Shown: piece by piece, positions 49,036 to 61,569 of the stretch
How the letters are laid out: every line of letters begins with the position of its first letter
Position numbering within the stretch: the stretch's first letter is position 1
Assembly: GCA_009760855.2 (NCBI GenBank)
Contig: WPIO01000010.1
Location: 7,646,501-7,710,500, forward strand
Direction of reading: 5' to 3'
From: Cristatella mucedo
Taxonomy: Eukaryota > Bryozoa > Phylactolaemata > Cristatellidae
Length of the DNA: 64,000 nucleotides
Program-made: the position numbers and the translations under genes
Notes under the pieces: model-generated
Database searches by the model: none
What the model was told of the DNA's origin: nothing
Seen by the model: only the letters and a program-made list of their open reading frames with translations

Positions 49036-50621
49036 TGGGCTTTGAGCCGGGTGGAAGTTGCTGCTGAAGCTTTTCGCAGGTCGGCAGTTCTACGGTGCTC
49101 TGGGTGAGACTTGTATGCCTGGTACGGCTGGTTGTGGAACCCTGCATAGACTTTCCTACGGATAGGGACTCTTTACCTCGAGGTGCAAGAGCTCTTTGCA
49201 GCTTCGGCCTTGTTCAGCTACCATCGGCATACGTGCGTGCATTGGCACCGCACCTGCGAGTCACTGACAGTGCACTGATGTTCGGTGCTTCATCGATATC
49301 CATCACACGTCGACTGCGGCTAGAGCCATTGCGAGCACTTCGTTTACGGTCTAGTTCTGCTAGCATGCCGGCGTGGAAGCCGCCACACCCGTCCGCAAAA
49401 CTATCGTCAACAACGTCGAACTCGAAGTCGAGAGGCTAGGTTCGTCAACGTGGCCTTTGCATATTGTCGATGGGCCAGTGACGTGGCGATGATAGTAGCA
49501 TATCGCTTTGCCCTACCACCCGATGAGGCCGAAGCTGCTCAGTCAGTCAGTCAGTCAGTCATGAGCGATCTCGACTCACATCAGCTGCACTGGTGTCCTT
49601 GGGCCGCAAGTGCAGCAATAGTAGCTAGTCGCGCCGAAGTGCGACGAATATCGGCAAAGCCCCGAGCCTCGTATCTCGCGGCTAGCGACTCGTATGTGGG
49701 TGCAGGCCCAAGTGCATGCAGCTGCGCCGATGGTGACGGAATGCGGCAGCAATAAAGAGCAGCCGCAGCCTAATACGACAAGTCAATAGCTATAGTGTAA
49801 AGCAGTCTATATTTGAAAGTCGCTGCGTGCTACGGATGCCCGGCACCAGCCACAGCGTACAGCAACTCGCATACGGCGCCTGGAGAGGAAAGCACTAACT
49901 GTGTGACTCGAATCCTCCTAGGACTGCCACAGTCACACTGAGGCTGAAAGAAATACAGGTATGTGCTCCCCAGGGTAACAGATATACAGGCAGATGCAGC
50001 TAGTATATATGGTAAGCTTTTATATTCGAGTCGTTCAAATTAATTGCTAACAAGTGCTAACATATGAGCAATGAATATCAGTTTAACCAAATAATAGCCT
50101 GTAGCCTCAGCCTATAGCTTAGACAGACATCGTCTACAGCAAAACCGTGCTATTAAAGTGATGTAAAATAGGCTCCTCTGTAAATGTATTGGACCTACAG
50201 ATTATCAGGGATACATTTTCAGCATTAATGATGCATTTTTAGAACCCTAATTGTGGATGGATTAACTGCTACGAAAAACTAACTACTTGGACGGTCTGGC
50301 CAGGGCACATGTCTTTCACCCACTGAGCAAAGGTTGGTCATAGGTGAACGTTCACAGGCCCAACAAACGGTTTCAAGCTCTGCAACAACGATCAGCAGAC
50401 GGTAACACGCGATACGATTCAAATAACTTTACACACTTTCTTTGGCATGTAGCTGTACTGTGTGAAATGGAACACTCAGTTGTGATGCTCATTTCTGCAC
50501 ATTCAATGTCGCGAAGAAAAGTTTCAGCGACCATCGATTTATTTTACTAGCATCTCAGCTGCAACTGAAAGTGAACCCCACGAAGTGACATTTGTCTACA
50601 AATACCCCATGTTTCTGCATC

Positions 50622-51760
50622 AAATAATAACAGTAATAGATAGTTCGTGTAGAGCTCTAAGAGAAATAAATCTCAATCTAGGCGTTTTACAGGTTGCTGA
50701 AAGTTAATCAATAACCGAGGTTAAGGACAGATACGGTATCATGCTTAGACAAGTTTGCAAAAGCACTGAAGAGGACACTCAGGGCCGTCGGTTAGTATGT
50801 TAGTATAGTTAGTAACACGGACTGAATAATACTCAGGCAAGCACACAAAACCACAGAGAAACAAAACAGTCAAGTTCACTTGAGCGCAGGGAAAGCTGAG
50901 CATAATAAATGCATCTTCAGCTGAGACTTATATGATGCAAAGTCGTTGCATGGGGTGACAGAAGCCGGAGAAGTGAGTTCCAGACTTTTGGCGCATCAGA
51001 ACTAAAGGCAGCCCTATCACCGAAATATTCCAATTTAGTAACGAGGGACGAAGAGATGACTAGAAGCCGATGAGCGAGTGCTCCAAGAGCACACTTGAGG
51101 AGCAAGGAGACCGTATATTGATAGGCTGGTGAGAGTGAACGTTTAGGCCAAAGTGAGGATCGTCGATTCGATGCTTGATATGGAGCCAGTGAACCTTAGA
51201 CAAAAGTGGTATAGCTGTGCTGTCACAGCTACGCCACTGACGACAGAGCAGGCGAGCTGCTGACTTCTGCAACAGTTGCAGACGATTAAGGGCACAAGCC
51301 GAGAATCCTGAATAAAGGGAGCTCGAGTAGTCTAGATGCAGTGTTACAAACGCTTGAACGAGTTAGGTTGTCATACTCTTTGTGTAAGCAGGTCCTGATT
51401 TTGGACATGTTCCTCGGCTAATAAAAGTAGGTAAGTGGAGGCAATTGGATCATCCGTGACAAGTCGTTTTGTAGCAGCACGCCTATATTACGGGCAGATG
51501 TCACTAGAGTGATGCTAGATAAACCAGTCTTGAGAGTGAGGTCTTCTAACTTGAGGGTGATACTGGTCTTGTCCGTAACTATCGGGTTCATGTTATCACT
51601 GCCAAATTTCACGAAATGAGTGGTCATCCAAATGCAAATGACGTCAGTCGATGCAGGTTGCAACTGAATTGAGTGAGTCAGATGCTGAGCAAAAGTGCAA
51701 CTGAACAACTGAGCACCTGCTGACTTTTCTGCATAATATGCCTAGATGCCAATCCGGTTA
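50622..51760 (-). mobile_element. LINE copy, C-terminal half
   Basis: Minus strand from 51760 down: S-A-R-N-I-G-V-L-L-Q-N-D-L-S, then K-S-A-A-R-L-L-C-R, L-S-K-V-H-W-L-H-I-K-H-R-I-D, and A-P-K-V-W-N-S-L-L. The 3' tail is at 50622-50700 with an ATT-type run. Broken by stops and shifts. Confidence 0.75.
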
Positions 51761-52932
51761 CTGAAAGTACGCCCCGGAGCAGGCAATACGAAGGCTCGAA
51801 TTTTCTGTACCAACACCACTATCCTCATCTTATCCACCAGTATCCTCAGCATTCACGTTCGATATGTCCTCAAGGCTCCCGTCGTCGATACACCAATTTC
51901 AGATTAGTACAACAGTGGTGGCTACGAGATAATGACACTGTAATGTAAAATATGCCAATGGCCATTATCCGCGGCTTGCAGGTACAGGGAGAAATGTTAC
52001 AAGAAGGATCTAGACGTTGACCTTGCTAGGACCGGCTAGACAAAGATGACTTCGAAGTGATTTGCCACATCTGCATGGGCCGCCTAATGGCTAATAGGCC
52101 CTGCGGCCTTCTTCCCTATACCAACGAACAAAAAGCTTTAGTCTTTGCCAGCTAGCAATTATCACTATTCTAGGCAAAAGCACTAGAACAAGCATGCCAG
52201 GCTCTCTTATGAAAGATAGAGGTATTTTTCTGAGATAATATCATTCCGAAAGTAGCTTTGCACTACTTACATACACACGACTCACAATAATTTTGCAGAT
52301 TGGCTCGGGGTCTCTAGAAAAAGCTGGCCAGCCACCTTCCAACTCATCCCAATAAAGTCCTCGATTTTCCCAGGGATGTGGGAAGCACTTGAGATCATTC
52401 TACTCGAGAATGCAGTCTTGGTCTCAAAAAGCATCCTCCACTCACTCAGACATAAGTCAGTGAGGCACAGCTTTGATCATACTCACTTGGCTAAGCCCGT
52501 AAAGGAAGAAAGGCCACAGCAAAAACCTCGTACCAATCCAAATTGATAGCCCGACACCAGAAAGCCAAATTGAAACCTGAACGTTGATCGGGTCAACCGC
52601 AGATACGGTAGTGACTACAGGAAGACAACTCCCGAGATGATGATGGCACTGCTTTCACACTGTTCTCAGTGAATATCCCCGAAATGAATTACTTTGCAAA
52701 TGGCGAATAAAGCTATGACTTGTCTTACGTGGGACATCCACTCCTTCCTCGTAACAAAAGAAATAGTCGTCCAAATCACAGGAAATGCTTCGAGCACAAA
52801 GGATGGCAAAAGCAAGCAGCTGCATCTGGGGCATGTGCACGGTCTCGGCCAAGCTCCACTTGTGGCATATTTGCTGACCGCAACAGGCATGCCTGGCTCG
52901 CTGTTGCAAGCCATTGTGGTGGCACATACTGT

Positions 52933-53044
<112 letters not shown>

Positions 53045-53309
53045 GGAAAGACAGAGAAAAACAGAGAGAGAGGAAGGAAGGCCGCATCAGGGAAGCCACC
53101 AGGCAATGCTAACTGGGTAATGGTAAGTGGTAACTGGGTACCATTTATCAGCAGAGCCAGTATAGTAGCTCTTCCTGTCAACAAGACACCCGATTTGATG
53201 GCTACAGAATTGAGTGCACTTCAGATATGCACTAAACAGAACAAAAAACCCTATTCGTGTTTTCCACGTCAACGGGGATGCAAACGAGATACCGAGCTTC
53301 AGCTTAATT

Positions 53310-53425
53310 TGTGCTGGTTTGGCTCAGTAGTTATGGTGCTCTGACTTTACGACCAAGGTCAAGGTGAATGTATTTGATAACCGAGGTCGTGGGCTCCCTC
53401 GTGGCATATGAAATACCTCAACGAC
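53310..53425 (+). mobile_element. SINE family A head
   Basis: GCTGGTTTGGCTCAGTAG head and GAGGTCGTGGGCTCCCTCG, then GGCATATGAAATACCTCAA. The LINE-type tail is missing or worn. Confidence 0.6.
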
Positions 53426-53974
53426 CTGAGCAGATACCTCGGTCTTACAAGACAAGTGCTGAGCTTCTGATGTCAAGGATCAATAAGCGAAACTTGTTGG
53501 ATGAAATTAAGAAAGTAGCAGATCAGAGGAAGCATCGCAAGACTTTTACCAGCTTCTTTTGGTCGGCAAAATGGGCAGCGCTTATGCAACAATGCGCCGG
53601 TCTATTCTAGGCTATAGGAATGATCTATAACCTGCTTATTATCCGGAAAGTTCACCCTGGAGCCTCAAAGCTCGCTGTTTCATAATGGAAACAAATACCC
53701 GTCTCTCTGTATGGCTCACTCTGTGCACCTCAATGAGGACTATGCCAGTTTCAATATGTTGATGCGCGACTTGAAGTATTCCGACTGTGGCTAGGACGTC
53801 ATTAGAGACTTCATAACGGTGCCATTCCTGGGGCTTCCACGGCAGTTTCACAAAGCTTTCTTGTTTTCTTTGCTCACATGCCAGCCGAGACACTGAGGTG
53901 CAGAATCGAAAAGGAACGGGCCACAGCAGACACAGAGATTTGCGTAAGGAAGTACAACATTAAATGAGAGCCGA

Positions 53975-54045
53975 TGGTACACCTCGGAAGGTACCTTCCG
54001 AGTACCTCGGAAGGTACACCTTGGAAGGTACACCTAGGAAGGTAT
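53975..54045. repeat. Short tandem array of CCTCGGAAGGTACA units
   Basis: About five imperfect ~15-bp units, one in inverted sense (GGTACCTTCC), inside the decayed protein fragment. Confidence 0.8.
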
Positions 54046-54321
54046 GCCACCACTACACATCAAGCTAGGTCTCATCAAGCAACTTGCCACGGCTCTAGAC
54101 AATGAGCAGCATTCAAGTACCTCCAATATCTCTTTGCACAGCTGTCAGAAGCAGATGTCAAAGCTGCTATTTTCACCTGACTAAAACTAAAGATTATAGA
54201 GTGTGACAAAGTCTTCAAGAAAAGAGAAAGTGGCTTGGAACAGTTTTGCTTTAGTGTTTCCCGGCAGATTTCTGGGTGATCGCAAGATCGAAAACACCGA
54301 GGAGCAGCTGATAAAGGCTCT

Positions 54322-54427
54322 ATGTATCTCCGTCAGTAACTCCACAAAGTCATAAAGACCATGTGGGTGTTACGCAGGAGAGTTTTGTATAGCGCACTCA
54401 CAGCCTAAGCGGCTTTCGGTACGCATG
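54322..54427 (+). repeat. Unnamed ~110-bp dispersed repeat, copy 2
   Basis: Nearly identical to the 60.8-kb copy across AACTCCACAAAGTCATAAAG and GTGGGTGTTACGCAGGAGAG. Inserted in the decayed protein fragment at 53.4-54.7 kb. Confidence 0.8.
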
Positions 54428-55865
54428 GCTCTAAAGAGCTATGAAATAACGAAATGAAGAATGACTGACCCAAATTCCACATTCTTGATGCTTACTTTGA
54501 CAAAGTCAAGGGGAACATGGGAGCTTACTCAGAAGAGTAAGGTGAGCACTTTCACAAGGATTACTAGGCTGCAAACGTTTCTACCAAGAAAAGTTTAACG
54601 ACAATATGATGGGGGACTATGTTTGGGAGCTTCTCAGAAAAAGCGATTTGCGGTAGAGCCACAAATATAGAACATTTACTCATTGCTGAATCCCTTTGAG
54701 AGGTCATTTTAGTATGACTACGGAGTAAATACATGTTAATTTTGAATCATTTGCTGCTGTTCTTTCTAACTACAAAAGGCAAACCAAAAGATACAAAATT
54801 TGTCAGTGAGAAAGTGGTTAATTTAAGGTTAGTCACTGTCCTTGTCACAAAAAAGCAAGTTTTTTGTAGAGAATAGTGGCCATTTTCTAAACTACTGGGG
54901 CATGAGCATTTAGGAAATACAACTTAATACCCGGGACAAAAATTGTGTTACACAGAGCTGTCTGTTTACATCATAACCTGTGCTAAATAGACCACTATAT
55001 AGAAGGGCAGCCTATGACACCTTTGGAGATCCTTGTCCAATTCTCAGCTGCTGTTTGCTGGTGAGCCTTGCAGTTTGCAGACATTCTTCAGGAATTCAAC
55101 TGGTGAATGCCTCCCTCATTGACAGCCCTTGTGCTGAGCCAGTACTGATACGAACCAGCTACTGATAAAAAAGAAAACGCTTAAAGCAAGAAAACCCAAG
55201 CTCTCTGCTTTGCCCGAGCTGTGAGTGGGCGAGCAGTTAGAGAACAATGCGCACAAGCTGCCGACTGAAAGACAGGGGCAGCAGCCACTCGCAACGATCA
55301 TCTGTACTTTTCGAAGCCCCTTTGGTATTTTTGACCTCTCCACAGTAATAGGCAGTTGTGATCAAGATGCCCCTTCTTGCAATCTGCTGCTGCAATCTGG
55401 CCTGCCATTTCCCACCACATAATGCAAACAGCAGGCAATGCAATGACAACAGCAGGATTCGTCGACAGCGTGACATTCAGTTTTTCAGCTCAGATCGGGA
55501 CTTGGCACTTTCTGTTCAGCAATCGAACCCAGGCCTGGCCCAGCCCTGGATGCTCAATGCAAGGCTCAATGCTGCAGCAGCAAGGCAGCTGCCGCTTGCC
55601 GACTCCATTCAGAAGCCTTAAGGAAATGCAATGCAAAATTGCACACCGATTTCCAATGTGCCCAGTCGAAATGAAACAGGGTCCTAGTGTGCTTTGCTAG
55701 TGAAAAGAGCAGTAGGCCACAACACTGAGAGATGCTGAGCACAGCAGGTACTTTACCTCGCGCTCAATCTGTTCAACCCAAATAAATGAAATCCTTCCAT
55801 CCTGATGGCATTTTGCACATGCTGAAGATTGAAGCAGCAGAGTGTGCAACCTCTTGCACACTGTG

Positions 55866-55866
<1 letters not shown>

Positions 55867-55934
<68 letters not shown>
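55867..55934. repeat. CA microsatellite
   Basis: Pure CA, about 33 units. Confidence 0.95.
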
Positions 55935-55939
<5 letters not shown>

Positions 55940-56169
55940 AAACAAGCAAACGCGAGCGGGAACGTTGTCAACGACATTCTTGGGCTGGCATCTGAAGGTA
56001 GGCAGGAAAAGGCATCTGGCTACAGTTGCAAGTCACTTCGAGTTCATAAGCCCAACTCACTACCCCTCTACGAATGCCGAATCCAGCACTGCACTGAATT
56101 AGTCTCTGATAATCCGCATACTCCACTGCCTACCTTAACATCAGGTGTAAGATGCTGAAATTCTGGCAT

Positions 56170-56270
56170 TGTCTGTCTGTTCTCTCTCCCCCTCCCTCCC
56201 TCTCTGTCTGTCTGTGTGTGTCTCTCTGTCTCTCTCTGTGTCTGTCTGTCTCTCTCTCTCTCTCTGTCAC
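56170..56270. repeat. CT/GTCT-rich array
   Basis: Imperfect pyrimidine-rich sequence. Confidence 0.8.
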
Positions 56271-57728
56271 TCTTTCCCTGCAGAAGTAGTAGCCAGCTCT
56301 TCTTAGACCTGCCATGCTACTTCTTCCACTTGCTACTTCTTCTACTTACAGCACCTGCTTTGAATAGTGTTTGAGCCCGAGCTACCACCATTATCTGGTG
56401 ACCATAAAACAAAAGTAGGAGGTGGGTGCAGCACCCAAGGATGATGGTAGCATTGGCAAGAGAAGAGAGCTCAGATGGCAATATCTTGTTCGACTGCTGC
56501 AGCAGTAGCAATGCATGTTGCATGCTGCACACAGCCACGTGACTTCGTGGTATTCGCTGGCTTATACGAGAGCGCTCACTGCTTACGACTGCTAAGCCAG
56601 AGAGCAGGGAATGCAGCAGCCAATGCTTTTAGCCCCCTGACAGCCGGTTGAAAGGCATGCCATCTGACTTACGCAGCCCTCACCCGGCCCTTGGCCTGCC
56701 TGTCGCCACTGCAAGCCTCACCGCCTCCACGCAAGCTCCATGGCCGTGCAACACTCGACCTACTTGAAAACATGAGCTGTGCGCTAAGTATGTTGAAAAG
56801 CTCTCCACTGACCGCTGCATTAGCTTGCCCGTGCCCATAGCCGTAGAATCGCATGCCTTTGGCTAGCCTGCGGTCTTGTGTTGGGCCTCTAATATTTCTT
56901 ACAAATGCCTCTCTAAAACTTGGACATCCACCGTGACATATTTTTCAGCTATTCTAGCATGTAATAGGAGACTATTGAGTGCAAATGCATGCAAACAAGG
57001 CTTCCTCACTGACCATTAGCCTTTTGACGCTATATGCGAGTTTTGAAAATGTCGAACCTAAAGGTCGTCTGCAGGACTTGCGTCGTAAGAATTTGGTTGA
57101 GCCGCGAAACCGGCAGCCGCCGCCAACTGGGTCGATTACAGGTCGAGCGACTTCACCTTCAGCTCGTCGATCGCAGGCCCTCCTGCCGTAGGCTCGCTTT
57201 CGGTTGACCCTGGCACCGTCTCGGGCCTCGGGTCATAGACATGCCAACGGTAAAAGTTGGATGTCTTCTTTCGACATTTGTTTGGCTAAGCTAATTTGAA
57301 AGGAAAGCTCCATTAAGCTTGCAAAACCTGGATTTTCTCACTGACGACCGTTAGCATATACTTCTGCTATGTTTATTCGGCGGCCGACGACTGGCACTAC
57401 CAGTCAGTAGCAAGGCAGCACTTTTGGATCAGCAGCTAAAAAAGAAAGTCTACATTCCGGGCGTTGACACACCCGACTCAAGTCAGTGCTCTAGCACCCG
57501 AGGATGGATCTACAAACACTATCATCTCGGGCCGAACAGCAGGGAACAAGAGCCGATGACGAACCTCTTCAGTCCGAGGTGGCACACTGCCATGGAGGCC
57601 GGCCGTTTCCCAACACTCGCCCATGCCTTGCCCTTCCAACATCACTGTTTCGTCTTCTCAAGATAGTGGCAGAACGAGAGAATAAAGTTTCACTCTCAAG
57701 TCACAGCCTTACTTAGCTCCAGTGGCCC

Positions 57729-57894
<166 letters not shown>

Positions 57895-58307
57895 ATTCAC
57901 GCCTCCGACGAGAGCTTGCCAGCACCGGTAGACACAGACGGCCATTTGAAAACTCTCCAGAAACAGATCGCGCTTGCACTGTGCACACCGAACCGCGACG
58001 AGATTTCTCCTGTGCCAAGGCCTCACCGAGAGATGGCGTCGGGCACTGGCACTCCGATTGGTCACTGTTGCCTCCTCTCCAGCCCTCCAGCCCGTTCTGC
58101 CACCAAGCTCACTTGCAAGCTTCGTCCGGCTGCTACACTCTCGGCCGCCTTTAATTTCCAAGGCAAAGGCCGAATAGCTGCTCGGGTAGGACTCAGTCTG
58201 CTGTGAGTGGGGAGCTAACACAACCTAACGGTAAAGCGTTGCTCGTGCAACCGCACGTTCAGAGCTACGGCAGACAAAGCTGCGAGCATCAGCATCTTAT
58301 ATACAAA

Positions 58308-58339
58308 CATGCACACACACCCACATACACACACGCCAG

Positions 58340-58414
<75 letters not shown>

Positions 58415-58492
58415 CAGCATACACACACACACACATACCCGCATACACACACACACACACACACACACATACCCGCACACACACACAACACA
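58308..58492. repeat. CA microsatellite with CGCCAGCAT spacers
   Basis: CA blocks separated by repeated CGCCAGCATA and TACCCGCA units, so the array grew by larger units as well. Confidence 0.9.
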
Positions 58493-59010
58493 CTACTTCT
58501 TCAACGGACCGAAAAGCTTCTGGACACCCCCTCATAAATGTAGATGATGCAAGATTTTTCAGTGCAAATTGTGGGCCACGAGATGTCCACTGCCGCCATC
58601 GGCCTCCACCGTGGCTCAACACTGCCTGCTGGCACTGGCCACCCTGGAAGCATGCAGTTAGTTTGCAGCTTTGCCTTGCACACTGACGGCTGCTTTATAA
58701 AGCAGCCCGAGGATGCAAGACAGTTGGGCCAGCCCAAGGTTTTCTCAGACAAAGAACCGCGCCTGACTTTCCCCAGCTCGATTGCCGGCTAATAATCTTG
58801 CCAGCTCTCAGGCACTAGCTAGGGAAATTAACGATTTCGTTTCAGGTAATTTGCCTACATTCGGAGAAAATGCCTCTGCTGGCAGCTTGATGAACTCATA
58901 GAAGAATTGGGTCGCACCCACTTAAGTCTAGCTTCCTAAAACAATCCTGGCAACAGGCCTGCTTTCCCTCCCCCTACATATCGCCGGGGGGGGGGGGAAG
59001 GAGTAGGAGG

Positions 59011-59150
<140 letters not shown>

Positions 59151-59463
59151 GAGAGAGATAGAGTAGCGCCACCCCAAGCTAAGAGCAGAGCACCTTCATA
59201 CGTCGTGTCACCTTCCTTCACTCAAGGTGTGCTCGGCACATGCTTAGTCAGGTAACGTCTGTCGTTACTACTAATCTACCGTCTGCAGGCAACCATGTAG
59301 ATTCACGCCAAATGTTGAGGACCAGCTAGCTATCGAGCAGTCGATCGCGCCACAGCCACTCCAGCTCTTGAAGTCTCTAGGTCAAAGTCTTCTGAAACGA
59401 GCCGGCTTCACTCGTGCATATAAGTCACTGCACGACGGCTGGCTCAAAGTAATCCACAATGAG

Positions 59464-59529
59464 ATCAATCTGTCCAAGCAGGCAGTGCACGATTTCCCAA
59501 TCGTGCACTGCCTGCTTGGACAGATTGAT
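59464..59529. repeat. Perfect 30-bp inverted repeat, 6-nt loop
   Basis: Left arm 59464-59493, loop TTCCCA, right arm 59500-59529. Arms are exact reverse complements. Confidence 0.95.
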
Positions 59530-60114
59530 GATGCATGAAGACAGAAGCATGACGACAGTGATAGTGCGCAGTAGTCACAGTCGGTCAAGGCGCTAGGGTC
59601 AAATGCATCGCCAGGCAGCCAGGTCGCAGAAATGAGAAACAGGCTTCGCGAACGAACAACAATTAGTTATGTCTTTTATCAAGTCTAAGCCAAGCATAAT
59701 GGATGGCGTCAGAGCGATTAGCATATGATCGTCCAGTTTTGCTAATCCTCAGATTTCGGGTTGCACAGCAAGATCGATTAAGAGCAATTTGCACACACAG
59801 CAAAGGCCACTGGTTATATGCTCCGCTACTCCATCCTGTGCCCCGGAGCTGCTCACAATTTAGCACAAGCCCTGCCGTACGTAGCTTTAAGTGTGTACAC
59901 AGTAAGTAAAAACATTGCCAGCTGCAAATTTCCAGATGCACAATTTCTTAATGTCCACTGAAACGGCAAGCCGTAATGGCTCTGGCCTCTGGTTTTGGAA
60001 GGCACTAGTTCAACACTCACGGAAAACACGGGCTAAGGGCTACGGCATCCCATCGTGGTGCACTCTGAGTAAAAACTTAAACTCAGCTAGATTCAACTGC
60101 CTGGCTGATGCAGA

Positions 60115-60245
60115 CGATAGAAGAGCCACTCGACGGTAGCTATCACATCCGCTTGCAGCAGGCAATCAAGAATTGCCTGCTGTAGGATCCGAATGCACGG
60201 CTTGGGTCGTGAAAGCACGTGAGCGTCTCACTACTGGGGCCAAAA
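60115..60245 (-). mobile_element. SINE family B
   Basis: Minus strand: head with CCCAGTAGTGAGACGCTCAC, worn B box (GCATTCGGATCCTACAG), and a 12-bp hairpin at 60157-60185. Confidence 0.6.
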
Positions 60246-60757
60246 CCCACATTGGGCAGACTTACGGCCGCTTGCTGCACGCCATCCGGCACGATCTGGA
60301 ATGCAGTGGATACTGCTGAACCTTATCGATGTCGGATGCAAAGCTCCAGCCGCACTCACACACGCAAAGCAGTCGTGTGCTACTCTGACTTGGAAACGAT
60401 TGCTACAGCTGCACGATCAAGTTTGCCGCCTTGGCAAGGGGGCCGAGACAGTTGCATTAGCAGGTACACCGGTCAACGAACTGCGAGGGATTGGTATCGA
60501 TCATGCTTGAAAAATCAAAACCTCCACCATTAAAAGACAATCCCGAGATGTACGGCAAATTTAGCTCAACGAAACTTGACAGCACTACTGGGCTCAGCTC
60601 CCAGATGGAGATGCAGCTGGTGATTCAGCTTACCGGTCTAGGCCACGGATTCTTGTAATGAGTAGCTACAACAAGCAAAGAAGGCAACTCGGTTAGATTT
60701 AAAAGAAATGCATGGCATCTGGCAGAGTCTGGCCGAGCAATGCATGCAGGAGTAATG

Positions 60758-60875
60758 TAATGTATCTCTGTCTGTAACTCCACAAAGTCATAAAGACCAT
60801 GTGGGTGTTACGCAGGAGAGTTTTGTATAGCACACTCACAGCCTAAGTGGCTTTCATTACGCATTCGGTAGCCAA
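60758..60875 (+). repeat. Unnamed ~110-bp dispersed repeat, copy 3
   Basis: Starts near TGTATCTCTGTCTGTAACTC and ends ATTCGGTAGCCAA. Same strand as the other two. Confidence 0.8.
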
Positions 60876-61384
60876 CAGACTTCGTCTCATGCAACAAAGA
60901 GAAAGTGGGAAGCATAGCAGAGTCAGGAGAGCAGTTGAGGTAGTGAGTGACCAAGCTGCCATCGGCATCCGATGCCGCCATCGGCAGTGTAAGGCCAAGG
61001 AACGCATCGCTGTGGCTGCTGCTGTTGCAACAGCAACTGGCTTCGGGGACGGCTTTGCGGCAGACCAGCTAGGGCTTCATGTAATTGCGCACAGCCTCGA
61101 GGGGTGCTGCACGTCACCGAGGCCAGGCTCACCGAGCTCCAGCCGATTCTGAGCTTCTTTTATGAGCTCCTCGATTTCCTGCTCCCCGGAAATCTACAAT
61201 AGGGCCATGCTTTTCTAACGAGAAATGCTCACCCTTAAAAAAGAACAAGGAACAAAAAAGAACAAGGGAAAAAAAAAGAAAAAAGAACGAAGCACCGACC
61301 CAGCGACTGCTGCCAGCTAATGGCACGACCAGCAAGGGCAGCTGCAAAGCTTTTTACACGCCACCAACTCGAATCACGGGACAT

Positions 61385-61565
61385 TTGTGTAGCGCCCTCA
61401 CAGAAATGAATCTCTTTCTAGGCACTTTACAGATGCTGTAAATAAAGTATGACCAAATGATTAGTGGTACCATTTGCAATGTTATCTAGCATAACAATAA
61501 CTGTTAGCCGGACATGCACAGGGTCAACCTATAGATACAGTTAGTAGCAGCAGGCACAGTGTCCA
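61385..61565 (-). mobile_element. LINE 3' tail, head to head with the 61.6-kb LINE
   Basis: CACAGAAATGAATCTCTTTC block and the GACATGCACAGGGTCAACC 3' UTR on the minus strand, directly abutting the plus-strand LINE. Confidence 0.65.
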
Positions 61566-61569
61566 CTAA

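Larger units (their letters stand above)
53440..54700 (+). pseudogene. Decayed copy of a multicopy uncharacterised invertebrate protein
   Basis: Conceptual fragments in shifting frames, broken by stops, match from memory a family of uncharacterised proteins present in many copies in invertebrate genomes. Recognisable pieces in order: N-K-R-N-L-L-D-E (about 53490); H-N-G-N-K-Y-P-S-L and H-S-V-H-L-N-E-D-Y (53670-53750); P-P-L-H-I-K-L-G-L-I-K-Q (about 54050-54090); A-F-K-Y-L-Q (about 54110); N-M-G-A-Y-S-E-E then a stop, G-E-H-F-H-K-D-Y (54515-54570); N-D-N-M-M-G-D-Y-V-W-E-L-L (about 54600-54640). The family behaves like a mobile-element protein, but its class is unknown to me. Two younger features sit inside: a short tandem array (53975-54045) and the 110-bp repeat (54322-54427). 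No intact product is possible. Confidence 0.6.
59530..61384. other. No firm gene
   Basis: Holds SINE B (60.1 kb) and the 110-bp repeat (60.76 kb). A plus-strand frame at 60301-60510 looks somewhat protein-like but is unrecognised. Confidence 0.4.
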
